In this document: positions 1 through 11,091 of the stretch, one piece after another
Numbering within the stretch: the stretch's first letter is position 1
Layout: every line of letters begins with the position of its first letter
Made by a program: the position numbers and the translations under genes
Notes under the pieces: generated by a model
Told to the model about the DNA's origin: nothing
Databases searched by the model: none
Seen by the model: the letters and a program-made list of their open reading frames with translations, nothing else
NCBI GenBank assembly: GCA_964537955.1
Contig: CAZICY010000022.1
Span: forward strand, 1 to 31,298
DNA: 31,298 bases
Source of the DNA: Mxb001 sp964537955
Lineage (GTDB): Bacteria; Actinomycetota; Actinomycetes; S36-B12
Direction: 5' to 3'

Positions 1-1
1 C

Positions 2-61
2 TCCGTGCACGAGGGGCTCTCGCGACTGTCCGACGGCTCCCTGCTCGAGCGCTACACCTGA
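2..61 (+). CDS. disA: C-terminal end of a probable DNA-integrity scanning diadenylate cyclase DisA (5' part outside window)
   Basis: Only the last 19 codons are present, ending in TGA at 59-61. The tail reads EGLSRLSDGSLLERYT, which resembles the C-terminal end of actinobacterial DisA after its helix-hairpin-helix domain (recalled pattern, roughly EGLSRLAESSILxRY). DisA makes cyclic di-AMP and binds branched DNA. The context agrees: in actinobacteria disA is commonly followed by a convergent membrane-protein gene and then mutY, exactly as here. Too little sequence is visible to confirm any catalytic motif, so the call rests on the tail and on gene order. Confidence 0.55.
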   Translation, partial: SVHEGLSRLSDGSLLERYT

Positions 62-160
62 CCCCGCCGGCGTACCTGACCCGCAGGCGTAGGTCGGCCG
101 CACCACCTCCCGGGCCTGCGCGCAAATGTGACCGCTATCGACACTTCCGGGGCCCGCCAG

Positions 161-177
161 GCGACGTTTTCGGTCGC
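161..177. terminator. weak hairpin between convergent genes
   Basis: GCGAC (161-165) pairs with GTCGC (173-177) around a 7-base loop containing TTTT. It lies between the convergent disA end and the next minus-strand stop. The rest of the 136-base non-coding stretch (62-197) shows nothing else I can support. The stem is only 5 bp, so this is a tentative bidirectional terminator. Confidence 0.22.
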
Positions 178-197
178 ATTCCGGGGTGGGCCAGGCC

Positions 198-830
198 CTA
201 CTCCAGGCGCAGGGCCGTGGGGGCGCTCACGATGGCCCCGTTGCGCCCCACCACGGTGTACTCCCCCGCCTGGGCCATGGGCTGGTCCGGGGGGCACCCG
301 GCGGCACTGAGGTAGCCGTCCCACACCAGTTGGGTCTCGAAGGCATCCCCGCGGTCGAGGGTGACCACGTCCTTGTCGGTGTTGGGATTGCAGTCGTCGC
401 TGGACCAGATGGTGACCTCGCCCTGGGTGATCTGGAGCTCGTTGGCTCCGGGACCGACATCGCGCTTGCAGGGCCGCGTGCCGATGTTGGTCACCGACAG
501 CGTGAGCGTGGGCGTCGACCCGACCGGGTAGATGGCCTCCTCAGCGAAGGCCTCGACGAGGATGTCGGCCTCGGTGCAGTCGGTGATCTCCGTCGGCTCG
601 GGCTCCGGGCTCGGGGACGGACTCGCCGAGGTCGGGGCGGGGTCCGGCGAGGGCGATGCCGTGGGCACGTCCGTGGGAGCGGGCTCGGGAGCGGCTCCGC
701 CGCTGCCCCGGCCCCAGATGAGCCACCACAGCAGGAGCAGGATCGCGAGCAGGACGACGAGGACCACGACCCGCCTGCGCCAGTAGACGCCAGGCGGCTC
801 GGGGCCGATCGGCGACATGAGCCCACTCAC
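198..830 (-). CDS. membrane-anchored protein with Pro/Ser/Thr linker and extracellular domain, function unknown
   Basis: 210 residues from the GTG at 830. A short basic cytoplasmic N-terminus (YWRRR) precedes one strongly hydrophobic helix (about residues 22-39). A linker rich in Pro, Ser, Thr and Glu follows (about 45-82), then an outer domain of about 125 residues with four cysteines that could pair as disulfides. The topology suggests a membrane-tethered cell-surface protein with an immunoglobulin-like or DUF4232-like beta domain; that fold is a guess. Rv3587c, a membrane protein, occupies the same place between disA and mutY in M. tuberculosis. The start is uncertain: GTG at 830 has a TACGGT box (844-839) 8 bases upstream, while ATG at 818 is the alternative and loses only four residues. 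It is divergent from mutY with about 49 bases between. Confidence 0.75.
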   Translation of the reverse strand: MSGLMSPIGPEPPGVYWRRRVVVLVVLLAILLLLWWLIWGRGSGGAAPEPAPTDVPTASPSPDPAPTSASPSPSPEPEPTEITDCTEADILVEAFAEEAIYPVGSTPTLTLSVTNIGTRPCKRDVGPGANELQITQGEVTIWSSDDCNPNTDKDVVTLDRGDAFETQLVWDGYLSAAGCPPDQPMAQAGEYTVVGRNGAIVSAPTALRLE

Positions 831-867
831 GGGTCAGCACCGTACCCCCTCCCCGGGTGGGGCATGG

Positions 868-873
868 CAGCAT
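868..873 (+). promoter_or_regulatory. weak -10 box for a possibly leaderless mutY mRNA
   Basis: CAGCAT lies exactly six bases before the ATG at 880. It keeps the two most conserved -10 positions (A2, T6) but lacks T1. No Shine-Dalgarno sequence is visible, and the spacing is the same as at the stronger leaderless candidates in this window. Confidence 0.3.
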
Positions 874-879
874 CGGCGC

Positions 880-1842
880 ATGCCCCGCAAGTCCGCTGCC
901 CGCCCAGCGAGGCTCGCCCCCACCGGGACGGCCTCCCATGGGGAGCCAAAGGTGGATTCGCCCCACCTGGGGCATCAGGACAGGCTCATCAGGGGATGGT
1001 TCACCCACTTCGGTCGGAGCCTGCCGTGGCGGCAACCTCCCACCCCGGGGCCCCATCCGGGCGGCTGGGGGGTCCTGGTCTCCGAGGTGATGCTCCAGCA
1101 GACGCCCGTCGACCGGGTCATCCCGGAGTGGACCGCCTGGCTGCGCAGGTGGCCGGCCCCCTCCGCCCTGGCCGCCGACGCCCCGGGCGAGGCCATCCGA
1201 GCCTGGGGACGCCTGGGCTACCCACGACGTGCCCTGCGCCTGCACGAGGCTGCCACGCGAGTGGCCGACGAGCATGCGGACCTGGTGCCGGTCGACGAGG
1301 CCGCCCTGCGGGCACTGCCCGGGGTCGGCGACTACACCGCGGGGGCCGTGCGGGCCTTCGCCTACGGCCAGCGCGCCCTCGCCCTGGACACCAACGTCCG
1401 CCGCGTGATCGCCCGGCATGACCACGGCCGCGCCTTCCCGGAAGGTGGCGTCACGCGCGCCGAGACGGCGTACGCCGACGGCATCCAGCCCCGGCGGACC
1501 GGAGCCTCCTGGATGGCGGCGGTCATGGAGTTGGGTGCCCTGGTGTGCACGGCGCGCCAGCCCGCCTGCGAGCGCTGCCCGGTCGCGGCCACCTGCCGGT
1601 GGCTGGCCCTGGGGCGTCCCGAGGGCCCACCCCCTCGACGCCAGGCGAGGTACGCCGGCTCGGACCGGCAGGCGCGCGGGGCTCTCCTGGCCGTGCTGCG
1701 CGAGGCGGGCGGACCGGTGCATCCGAGGGAGTTCGACGCGGCCTGGCCCGACGCGGTCCAGCGTGCCCGGGCCCTGGATGGGCTGGTGGCCGATGGTCTC
1801 GTCACTCCCGCGAGCGGGGGACGCTGGTCGCTGCCGGGATAG
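880..1842 (+). CDS. mutY: A/G-specific adenine DNA glycosylase MutY
   Basis: 320 residues. MutY removes adenine mispaired with 8-oxoguanine or guanine in base-excision repair. Visible hallmarks are the catalytic glutamate in SEVMLQQT (E69), the helix-hairpin-helix LPGVGDYTAGAV (about 146-157), the catalytic aspartate in ALDTNVRRV (D170), and a 4Fe-4S ligand set C-x6-C-x2-C-x5-C (C223, C230, C233, C239). The C-terminus is a short wing-like segment of about 60 residues, not the long NUDIX-like 8-oxoG recognition domain of E. coli MutY, as is usual in actinobacteria. ATG at 880 was chosen over an in-frame ATG at 817 because 817 would overlap the divergent gene and encode an unconserved leader. 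It is convergent with the next minus-strand gene, with three bases between the stops. Confidence 0.93.
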   Translation: MPRKSAARPARLAPTGTASHGEPKVDSPHLGHQDRLIRGWFTHFGRSLPWRQPPTPGPHPGGWGVLVSEVMLQQTPVDRVIPEWTAWLRRWPAPSALAADAPGEAIRAWGRLGYPRRALRLHEAATRVADEHADLVPVDEAALRALPGVGDYTAGAVRAFAYGQRALALDTNVRRVIARHDHGRAFPEGGVTRAETAYADGIQPRRTGASWMAAVMELGALVCTARQPACERCPVAATCRWLALGRPEGPPPRRQARYAGSDRQARGALLAVLREAGGPVHPREFDAAWPDAVQRARALDGLVADGLVTPASGGRWSLPG

Positions 1843-1862
1843 CCGCTAACTGGCCGGCGGCT
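1841..1862. terminator. hairpin across the convergent mutY / membrane-protein stops
   Basis: AGCCGC (1841-1846) pairs with GCGGCT (1857-1862) around a 10-base loop and overlaps the stop codons of both convergent genes. There is no T-tract on either side, so this is a weak bidirectional terminator candidate. Confidence 0.28.
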
Positions 1863-2325
1863 CGGCCTCGAGCGGGACCCGATCGTCCTGGCGCACGGCC
1901 ATGCGCGTGCCCATGGGCAAGTCCAGGGCAAGGTCCACCCACGTGCGATCGCCGGCGATGCCGATGCCCGCGCAGGCATCCGCGCCACGGGGTGTGGCGC
2001 GGACCGCGGAGACCTCGATCAGGGTGGGGCGCTCGATGGCGCGCACCACGACCTCGTCACCCGTGCACAGACCCGACTCCGGAAGGGCGACCGCGACCTG
2101 GATGACCTGCGGGTCGGCCGTGGGACGCCACGAGACCGGACTGAGCGGGCTCTCGTCCGTGCCCAGGGCACGCAGCGGGCCGATACCGGCGACGAGGCCG
2201 CCCAGCACGACGAGCGCCAGCACGGACACCACGGCACCGATCGTCCACATCCAAAAGACGGGCGAACGTCGACGCCGCGGGGCGTCGTACTCGCGCAGGC
2301 CGGGGATGAGCGGGCCGCGTGCCAC
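1846..2325 (-). CDS. small single-pass membrane protein downstream of clpC, function unknown
   Basis: 159 residues. A basic, Pro/Arg-rich cytoplasmic N-terminus of about 22 residues (with DAPRRRRSP) is followed by one hydrophobic helix (about 24-48). An outer domain of about 110 residues follows, with two cysteines that could form a disulfide. I recognise no enzyme motif. The GTG start at 2325 is fixed by a near-perfect Shine-Dalgarno AAGGAGG (2340-2334) eight bases upstream. It lies 20 bases after the clpC stop on the same strand and is probably co-transcribed with clpC. An ATG overlapping the ribosome site is out of frame and was not used. Confidence 0.7.
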   Translation of the reverse strand: MARGPLIPGLREYDAPRRRRSPVFWMWTIGAVVSVLALVVLGGLVAGIGPLRALGTDESPLSPVSWRPTADPQVIQVAVALPESGLCTGDEVVVRAIERPTLIEVSAVRATPRGADACAGIGIAGDRTWVDLALDLPMGTRMAVRQDDRVPLEAEPPAS

Positions 2326-2345
2326 GTCTCATCCCTCCTTGCGCA

Positions 2346-4844
<2,499 letters not shown>

Positions 4845-4972
4845 GCTCTCCCACCTTCTGTCTGCGGCCCGGGGGCCTGTCCGGATGCGACGCACGAGCC
4901 GCCCGGCTGGTTCGATGCTAGCGCCGCCTGCCCGAGGTCACCTGTCCGCGCCCCGGGAGGCTGTATAGACGT

Positions 4973-4998
4973 AACGCCTGGGGCGGCCGGGGTCTTCC
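4973..4998 (-). promoter_or_regulatory. SigR/SigH-like promoter upstream of clpC
   Basis: On the minus strand GGAAG (4998-4994) is followed by exactly 18 bases and then GTT (4975-4973). The SigR/SigH consensus is GGAAT-N18-GTT, so four of five -35 bases, the spacing and the -10 all match. Transcription would start near 4965, giving an untranslated leader of about 120 bases before clpC. In Streptomyces and Corynebacterium the thiol-oxidative-stress sigma factor is known to drive clp genes, which fits. The remainder of the 205-base non-coding stretch 4845-5049 holds nothing else I can support. Confidence 0.55.
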
Positions 4999-5049
4999 CG
5001 GGGGATTCAGCCCCCAGCGAACCCCGGGGCAAAGGGGGCAGATGAGGGA

Positions 5050-5808
5050 TCAGGACTTCAGGGCTGCCCGGATCCCGGCGACGATCCAGTCGGCGTACTG
5101 CCGCTGGCCCGCCGAGGAGGACATCCGGGCCGCGTCGGAGGAGTTCCGCATATTGCCCGACTCCAGGAGGATCACCGGCACATCCGAGAAGTTGAGGGTC
5201 GAGATCTCGGGCGTGATGAGCATCTGACCGGAGATGTACGTCGACCGCGGCGCGCCAGCGCCGGCCATGCCGGCGACGAAGCGCTTGCCCAGGCGGATCG
5301 ACTTCGCCGAGATGTCGTCGGTCCAGCCCTTGATGACCGACGGCACCATGACGTAGAAGCCGTAGCCGGAGGAACTCGCTCCGTCGCCGTGGATCGAGAG
5401 CATGAGATCGGCGCCCACCTTGGTGCCGAAGCGGCCACGCTCATCGACGCACGGACCCCACTTGCGCATGGAGTTGGAGTGCCGGGTCATCTTGACGTCG
5501 GCCCCGAGCGCCTCGAGCCTGTCCTTGACCAGGCGCGCGACATTCCAGTTGAAGGTGGCCTCCGGGTAGCCCGCATTCGTCGCGGTGCCACTCGTGTTGC
5601 AGCCCTTGGTCATGTGCCCGTTGAAGTGGGTGCGGGCGAGCTCGTCGAAGAACTCCGGATTGGAGTTGCCGAGCTGGTGACCGGGGTCGAGGGCGATGAC
5701 CACTCCCGCCAGGGGCTGCGCCGGCGCGCTGCTCGCGGGTACGGCGCCGCCCAGCGACAGTGCACCCAGGGATAGGACGGCGACTGCGAGCGCGGCGGCG
5801 TACTTCAC
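5050..5808 (-). CDS. secreted N-acetylmuramoyl-L-alanine amidase (Amidase_3 family)
   Basis: 252 residues. The N-terminus is a signal peptide (VKYAAALAVAVLSLG..., likely cleaved near AASSAPA-type residues 26-31). The rest is one Amidase_3 zinc domain that cleaves the bond between MurNAc and L-alanine in peptidoglycan. Zinc ligands fit H44 in LDPGHQ, E83 in YPEATFN and H140 in LSIHGDG; the catalytic glutamate is E216 in ILLESGNMRN. There is no separate wall-binding domain. GTG at 5808 was chosen because it overlaps the preceding stop as GTGA and starts exactly at the signal peptide; upstream sequence in this frame is the shadow of the acetyltransferase. It is the last gene of the chain. In mycobacteria this position between lysS and clpC holds lsr2 instead. 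Confidence 0.9.
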   Translation of the reverse strand: MKYAAALAVAVLSLGALSLGGAVPASSAPAQPLAGVVIALDPGHQLGNSNPEFFDELARTHFNGHMTKGCNTSGTATNAGYPEATFNWNVARLVKDRLEALGADVKMTRHSNSMRKWGPCVDERGRFGTKVGADLMLSIHGDGASSSGYGFYVMVPSVIKGWTDDISAKSIRLGKRFVAGMAGAGAPRSTYISGQMLITPEISTLNFSDVPVILLESGNMRNSSDAARMSSSAGQRQYADWIVAGIRAALKS

Positions 5809-6311
5809 CGCAGGAGCATAAGCATGCGGTGGTTGCCGAGGGTATTCGGCTTCACGCGCTCGAGGTCGAGGAATTCCGCCACGCCCTCGTCGTAACTCTG
5901 CAGGAGTTGCTCGAAGACCGCGTGGTCGACGGGACTCCCCTCGATCTCGTCGAATCCCCTGCTGCGGAAGAAGTCGACCTCGAAGGTGAGGCAGAACAGC
6001 CGTGCGAGGCCGAGGTCCCGGGCCCTCGCGATGAGCATGTCGAGGATCCGGCCGCCGATGCCGTGCCGGGCGTGGTCGGGATCCACCGCGACGGTGCGGA
6101 TCTCGCCGAGGTCCTCCCACATCACGTGCAGCGCACCGCAGCCGACGACCTCGCCATCCACCTCGGCGACGAGGAACTCCTGGACGTCCTCGTAGAGGGT
6201 GACCGGTGCCTTCGCCAGGAGCCGCCCGTCGGCCGTGTAGAGCCCGACGAGTCGGCGCACCGCGGCGACGTCGGGGGTGCGCGCCGGGCGGATCATCACC
6301 TCGCCGGTCAT
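5805..6311 (-). CDS. argA: GNAT acetyltransferase, probable amino-acid (glutamate) N-acetyltransferase, ArgA type
   Basis: 168 residues, a single GNAT domain. The acetyl-CoA motif is HARHGIGGRI (Q/R-x-x-G-x-G/A). Segments such as LIARARDLGLARLFCLT, FFRSRGF and the C-terminal KPNTLGNHRMLMLL look like the short stand-alone N-acetylglutamate synthases of actinobacteria (Rv2747 type), which start arginine synthesis by acetylating glutamate. The classic E. coli ArgA has an extra amino-acid kinase domain that is absent here. ATG at 6311 overlaps the lysS stop as ATGA, and the gene's own stop overlaps the amidase start as GTGA. The GNAT fold is certain; the substrate is inferred from similarity. Confidence 0.8.
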   Translation of the reverse strand: MTGEVMIRPARTPDVAAVRRLVGLYTADGRLLAKAPVTLYEDVQEFLVAEVDGEVVGCGALHVMWEDLGEIRTVAVDPDHARHGIGGRILDMLIARARDLGLARLFCLTFEVDFFRSRGFDEIEGSPVDHAVFEQLLQSYDEGVAEFLDLERVKPNTLGNHRMLMLLR

Positions 6312-7816
6312 GCGCGCTCCGGTTTCACGAGGGGGAACAGGATGGTGTCGCGGATGCCCAGGCCGGTGAGGGTCATCAGGAGCCGGTCGATGCCCACGCC
6401 GACGCCTCCGGCCGGGGGCATGCCGATCTCGAGGGCGCGCAGGAAGTCGTCGTCGACCGGCATCGCCTCGTCGTCCCCGCGGTCCGCGAGAGCGGCCTGC
6501 GCGAGGAGTCGCTCACGCTGGATGACGGGATCAGCAAGCTCGGAGTATCCCGTGCCCTGCTCGTAGCCATCGATATAGAGGTCCCACTTCTCCACCACTC
6601 CCGGCCGGTCCGGGTGAGCCCGTGTGAGCGGTGAGGTGTCCTCGGGGTAGTCCATGACGAAGGTCGGACGCTCGAGCGTGGGGATGACGTAGTGGTCGAG
6701 AAGTTCCTCGGCGTACTTGCCCGCCACCCAGTGCGACTGCGGCTCGATGCCGACCGCGCGACACAGGCTCGCCAGCTCGTCGACAGGGGTCGCCGGGCCG
6801 ATCGTGCGACCCACGGCCGCCGAGATGGAGCCGTAGAAGTCGATCTCGGGCCAGACGCCGGACAGATCACGCACGCTGCCATCGGCGTGGACGACCTCCA
6901 GGGACCCGGTCGTGGCGATCGCAGCCTCCTGGATGATCTCGCGCGTGATGCGCGCGACATCGCGATAGTCGGTGTAGGCGGCGTAGAACTCCAGCGCGAC
7001 GTACTCGGGCGAGTGCGTGGAGTCCACTCCCTCGTTGCGGAAGTTCCGATTGATCTCGAACACCCGCTCGAGGCCACCGACGAGAGCGCGCTTGAGGAAG
7101 AGCTCGGGCGCAATGCGCAGGTAGAGCTCCATGTCGAGGGCGTGCGACCGCGTCACGAAGGGGCGCGCGGCAGCACCGCCCTGCTGCGTCTGCAGGACCG
7201 GGGTCTCGATCTCGAGGAAGCCGCGCTCGGCGAGACTGCGTCGCACGCTCGCCTCCGCAATCACGCGCATCCGGGCCATCTCGCGGGCTTCCGGGCGCAC
7301 GATCAGGTCCACGTAGCGCTGGCGAACCCTGTTCTCCTCCGACAGGGGCTTGTGCGCGACCGGCAGGGGCCGCAGCGCCTTGGTCGCCATGCGCCACTCG
7401 TCGGCGAGCACGGAGAGCTCCCCGCGCTTGGACGTGATGACCTCCCCCGCGACGAAGACGTGGTCGCCGATGTCGACGAGCTGCTTCCACTCCTCGAGTG
7501 CCGCCTCGCCGACAGACGCAAGCGACAGCATCGCCTGGAGCTCGGTGCCGTCCCCGGCCCGCAGCGTCGCGAAGCACAGCTTGCCGGTGTTGCGCTGGAA
7601 GATCACCCGGCCGGCAACGCCCACGCGGTCGCCGGTCGCGACGTCGACCCCGAGGTCGGGATAGGCGTCGCGCACCTGCGCGATGGTGTGGGTCACAGGG
7701 AGCCGGACGGCGTAGGGATCGCGGCCGCTGGCGAGGAGACGGTCGCGCTTGTCACGGCGCACGCGCATCTGCTCGGGCAGGTCGTCCGCCTGCTCCTGCG
7801 CGTCGTGATCCGTCAC
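6308..7816 (-). CDS. lysS: lysyl-tRNA synthetase, class II
   Basis: 502 residues. It charges tRNA-Lys with lysine. An N-terminal OB-fold anticodon-binding domain (about 60-165) precedes the class II catalytic core. Motif 2 is in FRNEGVDSTHSPEY and motif 3 is GGVGVGIDRLLM near the C-terminus. The segment GYEQGTGYSELADP matches the actinobacterial LysS branch. GTG at 7816 lies 14 bases after the coaX stop with no clear Shine-Dalgarno; an in-frame ATG 16 codons later is a weaker alternative. Lysine is made from aspartate, but the gene's place among NAD/CoA genes is best read as conserved actinobacterial gene order. Confidence 0.95.
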   Translation of the reverse strand: MTDHDAQEQADDLPEQMRVRRDKRDRLLASGRDPYAVRLPVTHTIAQVRDAYPDLGVDVATGDRVGVAGRVIFQRNTGKLCFATLRAGDGTELQAMLSLASVGEAALEEWKQLVDIGDHVFVAGEVITSKRGELSVLADEWRMATKALRPLPVAHKPLSEENRVRQRYVDLIVRPEAREMARMRVIAEASVRRSLAERGFLEIETPVLQTQQGGAAARPFVTRSHALDMELYLRIAPELFLKRALVGGLERVFEINRNFRNEGVDSTHSPEYVALEFYAAYTDYRDVARITREIIQEAAIATTGSLEVVHADGSVRDLSGVWPEIDFYGSISAAVGRTIGPATPVDELASLCRAVGIEPQSHWVAGKYAEELLDHYVIPTLERPTFVMDYPEDTSPLTRAHPDRPGVVEKWDLYIDGYEQGTGYSELADPVIQRERLLAQAALADRGDDEAMPVDDDFLRALEIGMPPAGGVGVGIDRLLMTLTGLGIRDTILFPLVKPERA

Positions 7817-7830
7817 GGGCGCAAGGGTAG

Positions 7831-8588
<758 letters not shown>

Positions 8589-8592
<4 letters not shown>

Positions 8593-9461
8593 TGCGCCTC
8601 CCGGAGGTCGGCACCGATGTCGAGGACCGGCGCGGAGTGCGTCAAGGCTCCCACGGCGACGAAGTCCACTCCCGTGGAGCCCACCGCGACAGCATCGGCC
8701 AGGGTGAGCCCGCCCGATGCCTCGAGCTGGGCCCGTCCCGCCGTGCGTCGCACCGCCTCGCGCATCTGGTCAGGCGTGAAGTTGTCGAGCAGGATCAGGT
8801 CCGCACCCGCATCGAGCACGTCATCGAGCTGATCGAGGGAGTCGACCTCGACCTCGACGGGGACGCCGGGGAAGGCCTCGCGGACCCTCGCGAACGCCGC
8901 CGCGACCCCGCCCGCCGAGACGACGTGGTTGTCCTTCACGAGCGCCGCATCCGACAGGGACATGCGGTGGTTGACGCCGCCGCCGCAGCGCACGGCGTAC
9001 TTCTCGAGTCGGCGCAGGCCGGGGGTGGTCTTGCGGGTATCCCGCACACGCGTCGAGGAGTCGCCGAGCGCGTCGACCCACTGTCGCGTCGCGGTGGCGA
9101 TGCCCGACAGATGGCACAGCAGGTTGAGTGCGGTGCGCTCCCCGAGGAGCAGGTCGCGTGTCGGTCCGGTGGCCGACACGACCACGTCCCCCGGACGCAC
9201 CCGCGTGCCGTCCTCGATCCACGTGCAGTCGACGCGTCCCTGCGATGCGCGCATCAGCGCCGCAGCCGCCACGGGCGCCCCCGCAATCACCCCTGCGGCC
9301 CGCGCGACGAGATCCAAGGTGCCCCGCGCCATGGCGTCCACGGTGGCGACCGACGTCACGTCGACGCCGCCGTCGAGGTCCTCCGCGAGGGCCCGCTCGA
9401 CGATGTCGGCCACCGAGGCCGGGTCGAGGCCGGCGCGAGCCAGCGCCTCATCGGGATCCAC
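8589..9461 (-). CDS. nadC: nicotinate-nucleotide pyrophosphorylase (quinolinate phosphoribosyltransferase)
   Basis: 290 residues. It converts quinolinate plus PRPP to nicotinate mononucleotide, CO2 and PPi in de novo NAD synthesis. Family motifs are present: ERTALNLLCHLSGIAT, RDTRKTTPGLR (about 140-150), KYAVRCGGGVNHR, VKDNH, the acidic pair in VEVEVDS, LLDNF and EASGG. GTG at 9461 is selected because AGGGAGG (9476-9470) sits eight bases upstream. Using it gives a 14-base overlap with the end of nadB. A GTG at 9470 is also in frame but directly abuts the ribosome site. The stop overlaps the coaX start as GTGA. Confidence 0.95.
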
Positions 9462-11091
9462 GATGCTCACCTCCCTGGACGGGCGCACGATCGGTGACGA
9501 GGTCGCCATCCGGGGTGAGCCGCGACGCGAGGCGCACGCGCCAGTGCTCATCATCTCGATCGGGGAAGTCCTCGCGCCAGTGGGACCCACGCGTCTCCTC
9601 GCGGATGCGGGCCTGGTGGACGAGCACCCGGGCGACGAGGTGGAGGTTGGTGGCCTCCCAGTCGTCGGTGCAGGGCACGCCCCGCTCGTCCTCGGCGATC
9701 TCCTGCAGCGTCTGGGAGACGCGTGCCAGGGACTCGGCGCTGCGCAGGACGCCTGCGTCGTCGCTCATGGCCTGCTGCACCCGACGACCTCCCGCACCGG
9801 TGATGAGTGGTGCCTCGGGCGGAAGGGCGACAGCGGGACGGGCCGCCCGGGTGTCCCCAGCGAGCGCCCTGCCGATACGCGCGGCGAACACCAGGCCCTC
9901 CAGCAGCGAGTTCGAGGCGAGGCGATTGGCCCCGTGAACCCCGGTGCACGCCACCTCGCCACAGGCGTAGAGCCCGGGGATGGAGGCTCGACCGTCGAGA
10001 TCGCTGCGGACGCCGCCCGAGACGTAATGGGAAGCGGGAGCGACCGGGATGAGCTCGGTCACGGGATCGATGCCGTGGGCGCGACACGACGCCAGGATCG
10101 TCGGGAAGCGCTCCTCCCACAGGCGGGCGCCGAACTCGCGCGCGTCGAGCCACACGTGCGGAGCACCCGTGTCGAGCATGCGGCGCATGATGGCGCGCGC
10201 GACGACGTCGCGAGGAGCGAGCTCGGCCATGGGATGCACGTCCACCATGAAGCGCGCGCCCGTGGAGTCGACGAGGTACGCGCCCTCGCCGCGCACCGCC
10301 TCCGACACCAGCGGCTGCTGCCCGCGGGCACGGGGCCCGAGCCACAGCACCGTGGGATGGAACTGCACGAACTCCATGTCTGCGACCTGCGCGCCCGCGC
10401 GCAGGGCCAGGGCGATGCCGTCTCCGGTCGCCACCGGAGGGTTGGTGGTCTGCGCGAAGACCTGGCCGAAGCCACCGGTGGCGAGGACCACCGCGGGGGC
10501 GAGAGCCGCTCCCACCCCGTCGCGCTGTCCCTGCCCCATCACGTGGAGGGTGACGCCCTGCGCCCCCCCGTCCTCGTCGCGGAGCAGGTCGAGCACGAGC
10601 GCTCCCTCGATGAGTTCGATGCCCGGGTCCAGCGCGACCGCGGCGACGAGCGCGCGCGACACCTCAGCACCTGTCGCGTCGCCGCCCGCGTGAGCGATGC
10701 GGTCGCGATGGTGCCCGCCCTCGCGGGTGAGTGCCAAGGCGCCCGACGCGTCGAGATCGAAGTGCGCGCCCAGGCCGATGAGGGAGCGGACGCAGTCCGG
10801 GCCCTCGGTGACCAGCGCCGCGACCGCGTCGACATCGCACAGGCCGGCACCGGCCACGAGGGTGTCGTGGAGATGCTCCTCGGGTGTGTCGTCGTCGGCG
10901 AGGGCTGCGGCGATGCCGCCTTGCGCCCAGCGCGTCGAGCCTTCCTCGACGCGCCCTTTGGTGACCAGCAGGACCGTGCGACCGGCACGACGTGCATGCA
11001 GGGCAGCGGTGAGTCCCGCGACCCCCGAGCCGACGATGACGACGTCGGCCTGCGCGGTCCATCCGGGGTCGGCAGCCTCCAGGCGCGTCAC
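9448..11091 (-). CDS. nadB: L-aspartate oxidase
   Basis: 547 residues, normal for NadB. This FAD enzyme oxidises L-aspartate to iminoaspartate, the first step of de novo NAD synthesis; NadA then makes quinolinate. The N-terminal FAD-binding motif is VVIVGSGVAGL (about 17-27). The succinate-dehydrogenase-like flavoprotein core carries RWAQGGIAAAL, EFVQFHPT, SEAVRGEGAYL and HGANRLASNSLLEG. A C-terminal helical domain follows. GTG at 11091 overlaps the panC stop as GTGA; the long open frame upstream is only the shadow of panC. nadA, the usual partner, is not in this window. Confidence 0.96.
   Translation of the reverse strand: MTRLEAADPGWTAQADVVIVGSGVAGLTAALHARRAGRTVLLVTKGRVEEGSTRWAQGGIAAALADDDTPEEHLHDTLVAGAGLCDVDAVAALVTEGPDCVRSLIGLGAHFDLDASGALALTREGGHHRDRIAHAGGDATGAEVSRALVAAVALDPGIELIEGALVLDLLRDEDGGAQGVTLHVMGQGQRDGVGAALAPAVVLATGGFGQVFAQTTNPPVATGDGIALALRAGAQVADMEFVQFHPTVLWLGPRARGQQPLVSEAVRGEGAYLVDSTGARFMVDVHPMAELAPRDVVARAIMRRMLDTGAPHVWLDAREFGARLWEERFPTILASCRAHGIDPVTELIPVAPASHYVSGGVRSDLDGRASIPGLYACGEVACTGVHGANRLASNSLLEGLVFAARIGRALAGDTRAARPAVALPPEAPLITGAGGRRVQQAMSDDAGVLRSAESLARVSQTLQEIAEDERGVPCTDDWEATNLHLVARVLVHQARIREETRGSHWREDFPDRDDEHWRVRLASRLTPDGDLVTDRAPVQGGEHRGSR
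9462..9476 (-). promoter_or_regulatory. ribosome binding site that decides the nadC start
   Basis: AGGGAGG (9476-9470) and the eight-base spacer TGAGCATC lie inside the nadB coding end. This site supports GTG 9461 rather than GTG 9470. It is the only overlap of the upper chain not of the 4-base type. Confidence 0.6.

Noticed and set aside
146..192. Direct repeat TTCCGGGG near 146 and 179 as a regulatory repeat
   Set aside because: Short, G+C-rich and partly inside the end of the membrane-protein gene; expected by chance.
4909..4925. A ClgR-like box (CGATGCTAGCG) upstream of clpC
   Set aside because: It matches the recalled ClgR consensus only partly, failing in one half-site and the central A; too weak to list as a site.
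4913..5049. An ordinary SigA promoter for clpC around the TATACA at 4967-4962
   Set aside because: No -35 element at suitable distance; the SigR-type motif just upstream explains the region better.
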